Below the pieces are notes generated by a model. That model worked only from the letters and a program-made list of their open reading frames with translations. It ran no database searches and was not told the DNA's origin. Position numbers and translations under genes: made by a program. A stretch of DNA of 64,000 nucleotides from an uncultured bacterium. Its GTDB lineage: Bacteria > Verrucomicrobiota > Kiritimatiellia > PWTM01. The DNA lies in assembly GCA_938010045.1 (NCBI GenBank), contig CALLFZ010000017.1:62001-126000 (forward strand). Reading direction: 5' to 3'. Positions 45,193 to 54,432 of the stretch are shown one piece after another (within the stretch, counting starts at the first letter, position 1; each line of letters begins with the position of its first letter).

Positions 45193-47331
45193 ATGCAAGA
45201 GTGGATACCATCCCTTGAACAGGCGTTCAAACGATTCCTGAATTCCGTGGGATATCATCCGATGACCGCGCGGGAGATCGGTACGCGCCTCGGCCTCGCG
45301 CCGGAGGCACGTCCGGCGCTTCGCGCGTGGTTGCGCTCGCAGGAGCGCGAGGGGCGGCTTGTGCGTCTACGGGGACAGCGATGGGCCAAACCCGCCGACA
45401 CGGATCGACTCCACGGTGTTCTACGGTTCACCCGCCGTGGCGAGGCGCTGGTCGCTGATGAGCAGAGCCCGGATCGCTTCATCCGAATCTTGCCCGATTC
45501 GCTGGGGGGGGCGGTCCACGGTGACCGCGTACTCGTCGAACTCGTGTCGCGGTCGCCGTCGTGGCGTGGTCGGCCGCCGGCCTCGTCGTTGGATCGTGCG
45601 TTCGCCGTGGGCCGTGTGGTCCGCGTGCTCGAGCGCCGCCACGCTCTCACCGCCGGTGTGCTGCGCAAGGGAGCGCGCTACTGGTATGTGGTTCCGCTCG
45701 ATCCGCGCGATCCTACGAATGTCGTGGTGACGGGGTTTGCCACCGCACTCGATCCCCCTCCGCCGGAAGGCGCAGTGGTGGCGGTGCGATTGGATCCATG
45801 GCGCGCGGGCGAACATCGGTGCAGCGGCACCGTCACCGAAGTGCTCGGCCCCAGCGCGGATCTGCGCGTGCGGCTGAGGGCGCTCGTGCGTGAGGCGGGG
45901 TTCCCCGAATACCACTCGCTCGATGCGGTCCGCGAAGGACGCCGGCATCACCGAACCGCCACGATTTCGCCCGATGGACGCCGCGATCATCGCGACTGGC
46001 CGGCCGTGACGATTGATCCGCCCGACGCCCGGGACTTCGACGACGCAATATCGGTGCGTCGCCTCGACGACCACCGCTGGGAGATCGGCGTTCATATTGC
46101 CGATGTCTCCATCTATGTTGCGCCCGGATCCGCGATGGATCGCGAGGCGCTCGAGCGGGGCACCAGTGTGTACATGCCGGGACGCGCACTCACCATGCTC
46201 CCGCCGGACCTCACGACCGATGTGTGCAGTCTGAAACCCGATGCGGATCGGCCGTGTCTTACTGTTCGGGCGGTGCTCGATCGCGCGGGCCGGCTCCATG
46301 AAGCGGAGATCTATCCGTCGGTCATTCGTTCCCGCGCGCGGCTCGAGTACGAGTCCGTGCAGGACTGGCTGGTCGGAGAGCGCGCCGATGCGGTGCCCGA
46401 TCACGTCCGAGATCTCCTCCGTGAGTTGGGTCGGGTGGCGGAGATTCTGCGCCAACGGCGGGCGGAGACTGGTGCACTTCTGTTCACGCTGCCCGAAGTC
46501 TGGTGCGAGACCGACGACACTGGCCGAGCCGTCGCCTTCCACCGGCGGGAGGCGCGCCTCGCCTATGCGCTGATCGAAGAACTGATGCTGCTCGCGAACA
46601 TGATTGTGGCTCGTCGTCTCGCCGCGGCGCGTGTTCCGGCGATCTATCGCATTCACAGCCCACCCGACGCCGAGCAGTGGGAGCGGATGGAAATGGCGCT
46701 GCTCGAGCTCGGCGTTCGCATGCCCTCGGCGGATCGGCAAGGCGCAATGACGGCGCTACGGGAGGTCGAGGGAACGGCGCGCGAATACCCCGTCGCAATG
46801 GCGGTGTTGCGCCATCTGAAACGCGCCGAGTATTCGACACGTTGCGGCGCGCATTTCGGACTCGCCGCCCGTCCCTACACCCACTTCACGTCGCCCATCC
46901 GCCGCTATCCCGATTTGGTCGTGCATCGGATCGTGCGGGCGCTGATGGCGGGCGAACCGCCGCCCCACTCCCATGAGGCCGCGGCCCGGATCGCTCGGCA
47001 TGCCACGGAGCAGGAACAGCTCGCGGAGGAGGTCGAGCGGGACAGTTTGGCAATCCTGCGTCTCGACTATTACCAGCGCAGTCTCCGCAGCGGCCACACG
47101 GGCCCTTGGCCGGCGGTCCTCGTCCAGCGCGTGTCCAGTGGCTGGATCGCCGAACTCACGGATACGTTGCAGGGCGCGTTCATTCGGGACGAAGCCCGAA
47201 ACCGCCGGCTCCAACCTGGGATGGTGCTGGATGTGGAGCTGCTCCGCGTCGATGAACGCCGACGAATGCTCGAGGTTCGTCCCGCGGTTCCGGCGGCGGA
47301 ATCCCACAAGTATCGTCAACGGATCAGATAG
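45193..47331 (+). CDS. rnr: ribonuclease R (RNB family)
   Basis: 712 residues from the ATG at 45193. In order: a winged-helix-like N-terminus (about 1-70), cold-shock-like OB domains with HGVLRFTRRGEALVADE, the RNB catalytic domain with IDPPDARDFDDAIS (the magnesium aspartates) and FTSPIRRYPDLVVHR, and a C-terminal S1-like domain with WIAELTDTLQGAF. It degrades structured RNA 3' to 5'. It has no basic C-terminal tail. Its end overlaps the end of gspC by 16 bases on the opposite strand. Confidence 0.93.
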   Translation: MQEWIPSLEQAFKRFLNSVGYHPMTAREIGTRLGLAPEARPALRAWLRSQEREGRLVRLRGQRWAKPADTDRLHGVLRFTRRGEALVADEQSPDRFIRILPDSLGGAVHGDRVLVELVSRSPSWRGRPPASSLDRAFAVGRVVRVLERRHALTAGVLRKGARYWYVVPLDPRDPTNVVVTGFATALDPPPPEGAVVAVRLDPWRAGEHRCSGTVTEVLGPSADLRVRLRALVREAGFPEYHSLDAVREGRRHHRTATISPDGRRDHRDWPAVTIDPPDARDFDDAISVRRLDDHRWEIGVHIADVSIYVAPGSAMDREALERGTSVYMPGRALTMLPPDLTTDVCSLKPDADRPCLTVRAVLDRAGRLHEAEIYPSVIRSRARLEYESVQDWLVGERADAVPDHVRDLLRELGRVAEILRQRRAETGALLFTLPEVWCETDDTGRAVAFHRREARLAYALIEELMLLANMIVARRLAAARVPAIYRIHSPPDAEQWERMEMALLELGVRMPSADRQGAMTALREVEGTAREYPVAMAVLRHLKRAEYSTRCGAHFGLAARPYTHFTSPIRRYPDLVVHRIVRALMAGEPPPHSHEAAARIARHATEQEQLAEEVERDSLAILRLDYYQRSLRSGHTGPWPAVLVQRVSSGWIAELTDTLQGAFIRDEARNRRLQPGMVLDVELLRVDERRRMLEVRPAVPAAESHKYRQRIR

Positions 47332-48272
47332 ACGAGTTTCTGTGCCTGCCCGCTCCGTTCAATGTCCAGCACGATGGCGTTGAGGTTCTCTTTCAGAAAC
47401 TCCCCGATGAAGAATTCGGCACGGGATTGGCTGATCATCGGCATCGAGTTGACCGCGCGAACGACATCCCCTTCTTGCAGGCCGACCGATCGCAGAAACT
47501 CCTCCTCACCGAGGATGTTCAGCTCATAGCCGGTGATGCGGCCGCTCTGCCGCTCCCGTACCGGCCGGAACGATTCGTACAGCCGCGCGATTCGCACGGG
47601 GTCGTTCCGCAGGTCGCGATAATAGTCGAGCACGGCCTCTCGCTCGATCAGCCAGCGATCGGGTTGTACGCGGCGGCCAAAACGGTTCACCTCGAGCGGA
47701 GGAGCTGCCGCCGCCGCGGCCACGACGCTCCCCGGTTCGGAGGGGTGCGGACCACCGCCGCCGGCATATCGCATCGTCAGGACGCTGACCTGTCCGCCTA
47801 CGTCAACGGTCACACGGTTCCATTCAATCCGCAGCACCCGCAGATCGCCCACCGACTCCTGTTCCGCGAGGACCAACTGCCGCCGCTCCTGGGTATCGTC
47901 GATGATCGCCCGCCCGTGCCGCACGGTGCCGTCGTCGGAGCGCATCAAGAGGGTTCCCGCTAGCCGATATCGTTCCGATCCGGGAGCGGCGGCATCGGTG
48001 GCCGGTGCGGCGGAGTCCCGAGGGGCCGCCCGGAATGAGAGCCAGTCGGTTGGCGCGATCACAGGCGCCTCCGGCCATGCCGAGGCCTCTGCGCCCCCCC
48101 CGCCCGGCTCTGATGCAGCACCGGCCGAGGGAGGATCGGTTGTTTTCGACGGCGGTTCGAGTGGCCACGTCGCCAGCCCGGCGGCGAGCGCCGCAACGAC
48201 CAGAGCGCCCCACCCCGCCGCGCGAACACCTTGTCCATCTGGCAACATCCGCTCGAGTGTTCCGATCCGCAT
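47316..48272 (-). CDS. GspC-like type II secretion protein
   Basis: 318 residues from the ATG at 48272. One membrane helix (about 18-40) is followed by a proline/serine linker, the GspC homology region (YRLAGTLLMRSDDG, QLVLAEQESVGDLRVLRIEW, VTVDVGG), and a C-terminal PDZ-like domain with LNILGEEEFLRSVGLQEGD and VNSMPMISQSRAEFF. GspC links the inner-membrane platform to the secretin. No gspD-G genes are in the window; the prepilin-like proteins could use such a system. It begins 20 bases after the 3' end of rnpB on the same strand. Confidence 0.82.
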   Translation of the reverse strand: MRIGTLERMLPDGQGVRAAGWGALVVAALAAGLATWPLEPPSKTTDPPSAGAASEPGGGGAEASAWPEAPVIAPTDWLSFRAAPRDSAAPATDAAAPGSERYRLAGTLLMRSDDGTVRHGRAIIDDTQERRQLVLAEQESVGDLRVLRIEWNRVTVDVGGQVSVLTMRYAGGGGPHPSEPGSVVAAAAAAPPLEVNRFGRRVQPDRWLIEREAVLDYYRDLRNDPVRIARLYESFRPVRERQSGRITGYELNILGEEEFLRSVGLQEGDVVRAVNSMPMISQSRAEFFIGEFLKENLNAIVLDIERSGQAQKLVYLIR

Positions 48273-48292
48273 CACGGGTAACCTAACAGAAA

Positions 48293-48647
48293 GGTCGGCT
48301 GAAGCCGTAAGCCGGATTCTGTTTCGACGGCCATTTATCTGCGCGGCCAACCCGGAACCGCGCCCTTGCGGGCTTGAGGCGGGCCACCTCCGGTTCCCTA
48401 TTTGGCCTTGCTCCGGACGGGGTTTGCCCTGCGCCCGGCCTTGGACCGGGCCGGTGGTCTCTTACACCACCTTTTCACCCTTACCCCGCACGCGCGGGGC
48501 GGTTTGTTTTCTGTGGCACTATCCGTACCTTCCGATCTTGCAGAAGGCCTCCCGCCTTACGACGGGACGTCCTGCCCTGCGGAGTCCGGACTTTCCTCCC
48601 GCGGTCGCGCATGCGCGGCTGCGAGCGGCCGTCCGCCTCAGCCGACC
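48293..48647 (-). ncRNA. rnpB: RNase P RNA (bacterial type A)
   Basis: On the minus strand the 5' end GGTCGGCTGA pairs with the 3' TCAGCCGACC (helix P1). The universal 5' core GGAGGAAAGTCCGGACTCC and the 3' core AACAGAATCCGGCTTACGG are both present, together with the GATAGTGCCACAGAAAACA block, GGTGTAAGAGACCACC and the GGTAAGGGTGAAAAGG region. The length of about 355 bases suits a type A RNA. It lies three bases after the zinc-ribbon gene and 20 before gspC, so it is packed between two coding genes. Confidence 0.97.
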
Positions 48648-48650
48648 CAT

Positions 48651-49388
48651 TCACATCTCTAACGTCGAATATAGCATGCGTCCGCAGAATGCGCACGTCA
48701 CGATCTGGTCGCTCCGACGGACATCATGAATGGTCTGTGGTGGGAGCCGCATATGGCAGCCGGCACACGTTCCGTGCTCCACCGGCACAATGGCGAGATC
48801 TCCCACATGCCGGCGGATGCGATCGTATCGGGCGAGCCAGTCGGCCTCGATGCCAGCGGCCGCTTCGGCGCGCGCGCGTTCAATCCGCTCGGCCTCCGCG
48901 GCGAGGGCCGTTCCTCTCGCCTCCAATTCCTCGCACTCGCGCGCGACTCGCCGCGCCTCCTCGTCGAGGTCCCGCCGGGTGGCCGCCAGGGCGTGCTGAA
49001 ACTGTTCCGCGCGCTCCATCCGTTCGAGCGCTTCGTCTTCAAGCCGTCGGATCGTCGCACGCAGCGATTCCATTTCATGCAGGAGCGCGCGATAGGCCTC
49101 GTTGGTCTTGACCTCGAACTGCTGCTGTTGCTGCCGGAGAAGGGTGGCGCGGGCTGACTCGACGTCGCCCTCGATCTTTTTCACCGCCAGCGCCTCGTCC
49201 TTCCAAGCGGCCTCTGCCCGTCGGAACGCCTCCTCGCGGTCGCGCAAGCGCGCCCGAATCCGCTCCTGACGCGCAGGAAGATCGGACAGATCGCGGCGGA
49301 TTTGCGAGAGACGGCGATCGTACTCCTGAAGGCGCAGCAGCCGTTCCATCAGGCCACGTGTGGCCGCCGCTGGCATCTGGTCGGACAT
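48651..49388 (-). CDS. coiled-coil protein with C4 zinc ribbon
   Basis: 245 residues from the ATG at 49388. Residues of about 15-175 form a long antiparallel coiled coil rich in Arg/Glu/Ala (for example RLEDEALERMERAEQFQHA), and the C-terminus is a four-cysteine zinc ribbon: HGTCAGCHMRLPP and QIVTCAFCGRMLY. This is the family of CT398-like proteins with a suspected DNA/RNA-linked or secretion role. It ends three bases before the rnpB 5' end, so the rnpB promoter probably lies inside this gene. Confidence 0.88.
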   Translation of the reverse strand: MSDQMPAAATRGLMERLLRLQEYDRRLSQIRRDLSDLPARQERIRARLRDREEAFRRAEAAWKDEALAVKKIEGDVESARATLLRQQQQQFEVKTNEAYRALLHEMESLRATIRRLEDEALERMERAEQFQHALAATRRDLDEEARRVARECEELEARGTALAAEAERIERARAEAAAGIEADWLARYDRIRRHVGDLAIVPVEHGTCAGCHMRLPPQTIHDVRRSDQIVTCAFCGRMLYSTLEM

Positions 49389-49480
49389 CTGTTCCAGAGT
49401 AGCGGTGCGCCCAATCTCTGTCAAACCTGACCCGCCCCCCATGGCACGCACCCCGCGCAGCGTGGGCCAACTCCTGCCGA

Positions 49481-50131
49481 TCACTCCGGCGGGATCAGCC
49501 CCTGCCGACGCAACTCTTCCCATGTGAGCTCGGGATAGGCAACACCGCGTTCGACAAACCGGCGCACAAACTTCCCGAGCAGATCCACCTCGATATTGAC
49601 TGGGTCCCCCAGGCGATACAGACCAAAACACGTCACTTCGTAGGTGTGCGGAATGATGTGAACGGCGATGTGGCGCTCATGGAGCTCCGCGATCGTCAGG
49701 CTCACTCCGTCCACCGCGACCGACCCCTTGTACACCATGCCGTCCATTAGGTCGGTCGGACACTCGATCGCAAATCGCCAATCGCGACCGACCCGGTCCA
49801 TGGATGCGATCCGGCCGACGCCGTCCACGTGACCCGTGACAAGATGACCGCCGAGAGGATCACCCCAACGCAGCGCCCGTTCGAGATTCACCCATCCCTC
49901 TGCCGTCTCTGCACCCAGGTTGGTGCGACGGCACGTTTCCGCGAGCACATCGAACCCCAGACGCGTTCCCTCGACCGTCGTGACGGTCAGGCACACCCCC
50001 GAGACCGCGATGCTTTCTCCGATGTCGACCGGGCGATCCCAGAGGCCGGCCTCAACGACGATTCGCCCCCATTCCCTCGCCAAGGATCGTTCCACAATCC
50101 GACCGCGTCGCTGCACAATTCCGGTAAACAT
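49481..50131 (-). CDS. ribE: riboflavin synthase, alpha chain
   Basis: 216 residues with the two lumazine-binding halves: MFTGIVQRRGRI at the start, GVCLTVTTVEG and later GSVAVDGVSLTIAEL. It joins two lumazine molecules to give riboflavin. It sits 12 bases after ribD in a minus-strand operon under an FMN riboswitch. Gene naming differs between species (ribE or ribC). Confidence 0.95.
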   Translation of the reverse strand: MFTGIVQRRGRIVERSLAREWGRIVVEAGLWDRPVDIGESIAVSGVCLTVTTVEGTRLGFDVLAETCRRTNLGAETAEGWVNLERALRWGDPLGGHLVTGHVDGVGRIASMDRVGRDWRFAIECPTDLMDGMVYKGSVAVDGVSLTIAELHERHIAVHIIPHTYEVTCFGLYRLGDPVNIEVDLLGKFVRRFVERGVAYPELTWEELRRQGLIPPE

Positions 50132-50143
50132 GACCGACTCCGT

Positions 50144-51253
50144 TCAGGTCCTTCGAACCAGCCGCACCCACCAGTCATCGCCATACCGGCCGTGTTCGGC
50201 GAGCCGAAACTGCGGCGAGGCGGCCAGTGTCCAGCCCGACGCGCCCACGGCGGGCTTCGCATCCGCCCCGAGCACGCGCGGCGCATACATCAGCAACAAC
50301 TCGTCGGTCAGGCCGCACGCGACCAGTGCACCCGCGAGCCTCGAGCCGCCCTCGCAGAGCACGCGCAGGATCCCCCGAGGGGCGAGGGCCCGAACCGCAG
50401 CGGCGAGATCCACCCTGCCGGTCGTTCGGTCGATGGGCACCCGCTCCACGGTGGCGCCTCCTCGCGCCAGCCGGCGGCACCGCGCAGGCTCGCAGGTCTC
50501 TCCGACGAGTACCAAGGTGTGTGCGGCGTGCGCATCGGTGAGCACGCGCGCGCCGGGGGGCGTCCGACCGGCGGTGTCGAGCACGACGCGCCACGGCGCG
50601 CGTCCCATGGACGGTCGAGGCAACAGCCGGGGATCGTCCGCCTGGACCGTGCCCACGCCGACCATGATGGCATCCGCGCGGCGCCGTTCGGCATGCGCCC
50701 GGCGACGACTCGCCGCCGAGGTGATCCACCGCGACCGCCCGCTCGCATCCGCGATCCGCCCATCCAGCGACATGGCCAGCTTGAGCGTGATCCAGGGTCG
50801 TTGGGCGGTCACCCACATCGCAAAGCCCTCGATCAGTCTCACCGCAGGTGCTCGTTCAAGCCCGACGTTCACCGCAATGCCTCGGCGGCGCAGGATCGCA
50901 AATCCACGACCGCGATGCCGGGGATTCGGATCCGAGCAGGCGGCGACAACCCGGCGGATGCCGGCTTCGATGATCGCATCGGTGCACGGCGGCGTCCGTC
51001 CCCATGTGCTGCAAGGCTCCAGCGTAACGTACAACGTGGCCTCCCGCGCGTGCGTGCCCGCCTGGGCCAGCGCAAGCCGTTCCGCGTGCGGGCCGCCGGC
51101 CGCGCGGTGCCACCCCTCGCCCACCACACGGCCGTCGCGAACGACCACGGCCCCCACGGGCGGATTCGGCCGCGTCAGACCCTCGCCGCGTGCAGCGAGT
51201 TCCAGCGCGCGACGCATCCAGCGCCGGTCGAGTTCCGTCACCTCAACGGCCAT
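50144..51253 (-). CDS. ribD: bifunctional riboflavin deaminase/reductase
   Basis: 369 residues. The N-terminal deaminase domain has the zinc site HAERLAL and TLEPCSTWGRTPPC; the C-terminal reductase starts near RPWITLKLAMSLDGRIAD, with CEGGSRLAGALV near the end. It performs the second and third steps of riboflavin synthesis. The start lies 11 bases inside ftsY. Confidence 0.95.
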   Translation of the reverse strand: MAVEVTELDRRWMRRALELAARGEGLTRPNPPVGAVVVRDGRVVGEGWHRAAGGPHAERLALAQAGTHAREATLYVTLEPCSTWGRTPPCTDAIIEAGIRRVVAACSDPNPRHRGRGFAILRRRGIAVNVGLERAPAVRLIEGFAMWVTAQRPWITLKLAMSLDGRIADASGRSRWITSAASRRRAHAERRRADAIMVGVGTVQADDPRLLPRPSMGRAPWRVVLDTAGRTPPGARVLTDAHAAHTLVLVGETCEPARCRRLARGGATVERVPIDRTTGRVDLAAAVRALAPRGILRVLCEGGSRLAGALVACGLTDELLLMYAPRVLGADAKPAVGASGWTLAASPQFRLAEHGRYGDDWWVRLVRRT

Positions 51254-52142
51254 CGCCGAGCCCCAACAAGCTCCGCACGAACCGGCGCCGATCGAACTCG
51301 ACGAGATCCTCTGGGGATTCGCCGAGACCCGCGTAGAGCACCGGGATCCGCAGTTCCCGGCCGAGTGAAAACACGAATCCAGCCTTCGCCGAGCCGTCGA
51401 GCTTCGTGATGATCGCGCCGTTCAGCGGGACGGCTCCCGCAAAGGCCGACGCCTGCGATAACGCATTTCGCCCCAGTGCCGCGTCGAGCACCAGCCAGCA
51501 GTCGTCCGGCGCACCTTCACGCGCCTTGCGCACACTGCGGATCAGCTTCTGCAACTCCTGCAGCAAGGGCTCGCGCGTATGCATCCGCCCGGCCGTGTCC
51601 ACGTACAGCTCGTCGGCGTTGCGACGAACGGCCGCCGTCACGGCATCGAATGCCACCGCGGCGGCGTCCGCTCCCGTCGCACCGGTCACCACGTCGCACC
51701 CGATGCGGTCTGCCCAGAGACGGAGCTGGTCGCTGCCCGCCGCACGGAACGTGTCGGCCGCACACAACAGCGGGCGGCGCCCCGTCTGCCGACTTCGCCA
51801 GGCGAGTTTCGCGCACGTCGTCGTTTTCCCGGATCCGTTCGTGCCGACCAGCACAACCACACGAGGCCGCCGAACGGAGCCCGGTGCCGGCGGCTCCACC
51901 AGAAGCCCCGCCAGGTGCTCGGCCAGCCTCTGCGGCACAACGCCGCCCTCACGACGCGCCCCAAGCCGTTCGATGGCCTCCATCACGAGGGAAGGGGCCA
52001 CATCCGCCGCATAGAGCGCCTCCTCGACACGCTCCACGGGCCATCGTTCCTCCGGGGCGGCGCCTCGCTGCGCGCCCAGCCCAACCGCGCGCAGAATGGC
52101 ATCGCGCGTGCGGGTGAGTGCGGACCACCAGGTCGCGGCCAT
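51243..52142 (-). CDS. ftsY: signal recognition particle receptor FtsY
   Basis: 299 residues, the short form without the acidic A domain. The N domain (about 1-85) is followed by the G domain with LVGTNGSGKTTTCAKLA, DTFRAAGSDQL, VDTAGRMHT and TKLDGSAKAG. It docks ribosome-SRP complexes at the membrane. It is embedded in the riboflavin operon, three bases after nusB and overlapping ribD by 11 bases, so its messenger is likely shared with rib genes. Confidence 0.95.
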   Translation of the reverse strand: MAATWWSALTRTRDAILRAVGLGAQRGAAPEERWPVERVEEALYAADVAPSLVMEAIERLGARREGGVVPQRLAEHLAGLLVEPPAPGSVRRPRVVVLVGTNGSGKTTTCAKLAWRSRQTGRRPLLCAADTFRAAGSDQLRLWADRIGCDVVTGATGADAAAVAFDAVTAAVRRNADELYVDTAGRMHTREPLLQELQKLIRSVRKAREGAPDDCWLVLDAALGRNALSQASAFAGAVPLNGAIITKLDGSAKAGFVFSLGRELRIPVLYAGLGESPEDLVEFDRRRFVRSLLGLGDGR

Positions 52143-52145
52143 CCC

Positions 52146-52613
52146 CTACTCCTTTCCCCGCTTCGATGTGCCGCGGCAGCCTTGCCGGGTCGAAGGCTCC
52201 CGCACAGGCCGTCCCAACGACTTCACGGCCCGGTCAAGGACTCCATTCACAAACCGCGGAGATTCTGGATCGCCGAATTCTTTCGCCAAATCAATTGCCT
52301 CGTTCAACGATACCACCGGCGGAATGTCGGGCCGATGCTGCATCTCATAGAGCGCCAGCCGCAGAATGTTCCGGTCCACCGCGGCCAGACGCGACAGCTC
52401 CCAGTTCACAAGGAACCCGCGAAGGCGCTCATCGAGCGAGGGACGCATCTGCTCCACCCCGCGGATCAACGACTCCGCAAAGCCCCGCAACGCGGGACGC
52501 ACCGGATGCAGGGTCCAGAACTCACGAAGCGCCTCCTCGAGTTCCCCGGCATTGAAATCGCGCTGAAACAGAAACTGCAGCGCGAGAATACGTCCCTCGT
52601 GCCGGCGACTCAT
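52146..52613 (-). CDS. nusB: transcription antitermination factor NusB
   Basis: 155 residues, all helical, with the family opening RRHEGRILALQFLFQRDF and the later blocks NILRLALYEM, PVVSLNEAIDLAKEFGDP and RFVNGVLDRAV. It binds boxA RNA with NusE in ribosomal antitermination. It overlaps ribH by four bases; the ribH-nusB pair is common in bacteria. Confidence 0.95.
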   Translation of the reverse strand: MSRRHEGRILALQFLFQRDFNAGELEEALREFWTLHPVRPALRGFAESLIRGVEQMRPSLDERLRGFLVNWELSRLAAVDRNILRLALYEMQHRPDIPPVVSLNEAIDLAKEFGDPESPRFVNGVLDRAVKSLGRPVREPSTRQGCRGTSKRGKE

Positions 52614-53146
52614 CGCTCCCCCACGCGAAGTCGTTCAAACAGTCGGGCCATTTCAACGGCCACCTGGGCGGCGTAGATGCCGCGATTGTTCGGTCCCGGA
52701 CCGCAGCGCGCGCGCGCCTGCTCCTCGTTCAGCGCGGGCACCACGGCGTCGACCACCGGGAGCCCGCGGCGCTCCGACAGCTCCCCGAGGCGCGCGGCCA
52801 CCGTCGAGTTGATCAGCGCCGCGTGGGGTGTTTCGCCCTGGATCACGCATCCGAGCGCGATCACTGCCTCCACGGGATGGTGCCGCACCATTTCCGAGAT
52901 CGCCGCGGGAATCTCGAACGCGCCCGGCACCTCAGCCACGGTGATCGCCTCCGGCCGCACGCCGAGCCGCGTCAGCTCGCGCACCGCCTCACACAGCAGT
53001 GAGGCGGTGTGCCGCGCGTTGTACCGGCTGACCACGATACCGATTCGCAGTCCCGCTCCCCGGGCGCTCCCGCGAAACCGCCGCACGCCGGCCGGCAACC
53101 GCGGTCCGCCGCCCCGGCATGTCCATGAACGATCGGCTCGCTGCAT
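52610..53146 (-). CDS. ribH: 6,7-dimethyl-8-ribityllumazine synthase
   Basis: 178 residues. After a basic 30-residue extension the fold begins LRIGIVVSRYN, then VAEVPGAFEIPAAI, VIALGCVIQGETPHAALI with the catalytic histidine, and a C-terminal NNRGIYAAQVAVEMARL. It condenses the uracil product with the four-carbon unit from RibB. The start at 53146 includes the extension; a later start near residue 30 is possible. Confidence 0.95.
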   Translation of the reverse strand: MQRADRSWTCRGGGPRLPAGVRRFRGSARGAGLRIGIVVSRYNARHTASLLCEAVRELTRLGVRPEAITVAEVPGAFEIPAAISEMVRHHPVEAVIALGCVIQGETPHAALINSTVAARLGELSERRGLPVVDAVVPALNEEQARARCGPGPNNRGIYAAQVAVEMARLFERLRVGER

Positions 53147-53155
53147 CGTTCCACC

Positions 53156-54379
53156 TCAGAGCCAGTGGCCCAGTTTCTGTTTCTTCGCTTCGAGGTAGCG
53201 CGCGTTGTGCTCGATCGGCGGAATGACCAGCGGCACGCGCTCCGCAACGACAATCCCGTACTTCCGCAGGCCGGACACCTTGAGGGGGTTGTTGGTCAAT
53301 AAACGCACACTCGTCACTCCGAGGTCTCGCAACATCTGCGCCGCCGGAGCATAGTCGCGCACATCGGCCTCAAAGCCCAAACACTGGTTCGCTTCGACGG
53401 TGTCCAGCCCCGCCTCCTGTAACGCATAGGCGTGAATTTTGTGTTCGAGGCCGATCCCTCGCCCTTCCTGCCGCAAGTACACGATCACGCCGCGCCCCTC
53501 CCCCGCAATCATCTGCATCGCGCGATCCAACTGACTCCCACAATCGCAGCGTTGCGAGCCGAAGACGTCGCCCGTCAAACACTCACTGTGTACCCGGACC
53601 AGCGGCGGCGGCTCTCCCGCGGGCTCGCCCATGCACAGGGCGAGATGAAGCTCCTGATCCGGCAGCGAACGATACATGTTCAGTTGAAACTCGCCGAGGG
53701 CCGTTGGAAGCGCAACCGTTTGCTCCAGGCGCACCAGACGCTCGGTTCGGCGGCGATAGGCCGCGAGATCGCCGATCGTGATCAGGCGCAGGCCATGTCG
53801 TTTCGCAAATTGGTCCAGCTCCGGGCGACGAGCCATTTCGCCCGTCGGTCCGACGATTTCGCAAATCACGCCAGCCGGAGTCAGCCCTGCGAGTCGCGCA
53901 AGATCCACGGCCGCCTCGGTGTGGCCCGGGCGTTCGAGCACCCCTCCGTCCGCCGCTTCCAACGGGAACATGTGCCCTGGCCGGATCAGGTCGTCCGCCC
54001 GTGAGCCGGGGGCGATCAACACCTCGATCGTCCTTGCCCGGTCGTAAGCGCTGATGCCCGTCGTCACTCCTTCCCGAGCGTCCACGCTCTCCATGAACGC
54101 CGTCCGATAGCGGTCGGCGAAACCGCTCGGCGACATTCGCGAGAGCCCCAGCCGCCGTAGCCGCTCGCGCGTCATCGCCACGCACACCAGCCCCCCACCC
54201 TCGCGAATCATGAACTGGATGGCGGCCGGCGTCGCATGTTCCGCGGCGACCACCAGATCCCCCTCGTTCTCGCGGCGCTCATCGTCCACCACCACGAGCA
54301 TCTCACCCCGCGCGTACGCAGCGATCGCTTCGCGGATCGCCTCCATCACGGGGTCGTCGGACATCGTCTCGTCCCGCAT
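53156..54379 (-). CDS. ribBA: bifunctional DHBP synthase/GTP cyclohydrolase II
   Basis: 407 residues from the ATG at 54379 (ATG 54364 is in frame). The RibB half has VVVDDERRENEGDLVVAAEH and PGHTEAAVDLARLAGL; the RibA half carries the zinc cysteines in SECLTGDVFGSQRCDCGSQ and YLRQEGRGIGLEHKIHAY. It supplies both precursors of riboflavin. The start is preceded by GGGGG and a hairpin that can hide it, behind an FMN riboswitch, so translation is likely shut by FMN. It leads ribH, nusB, ftsY, ribD and ribE. Confidence 0.96.
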   Translation of the reverse strand: MRDETMSDDPVMEAIREAIAAYARGEMLVVVDDERRENEGDLVVAAEHATPAAIQFMIREGGGLVCVAMTRERLRRLGLSRMSPSGFADRYRTAFMESVDAREGVTTGISAYDRARTIEVLIAPGSRADDLIRPGHMFPLEAADGGVLERPGHTEAAVDLARLAGLTPAGVICEIVGPTGEMARRPELDQFAKRHGLRLITIGDLAAYRRRTERLVRLEQTVALPTALGEFQLNMYRSLPDQELHLALCMGEPAGEPPPLVRVHSECLTGDVFGSQRCDCGSQLDRAMQMIAGEGRGVIVYLRQEGRGIGLEHKIHAYALQEAGLDTVEANQCLGFEADVRDYAPAAQMLRDLGVTSVRLLTNNPLKVSGLRKYGIVVAERVPLVIPPIEHNARYLEAKKQKLGHWL

Positions 54380-54381
54380 TG

Positions 54382-54415
54382 CGGCCCCCAGTGCTGCAAC
54401 CGAACTTCAGGGCCG
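54382..54415 (-). promoter_or_regulatory. possible translation-blocking hairpin of the FMN switch
   Basis: CGGCCC (5' arm) can pair with GGGCCG (3' arm). The 3' arm includes the G-run that would serve as ribosome site for the ATG at 54379. No T-run follows, so control of translation is more likely than termination. Confidence 0.5.
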
Positions 54416-54432
54416 AACGCGGCGGCGCCGTC

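Noticed and set aside
49829-51409. 526- and 482-residue plus-strand frames
   Set aside because: Both are antisense shadows of ribE, ribD and ftsY, whose frames carry the conserved motifs.
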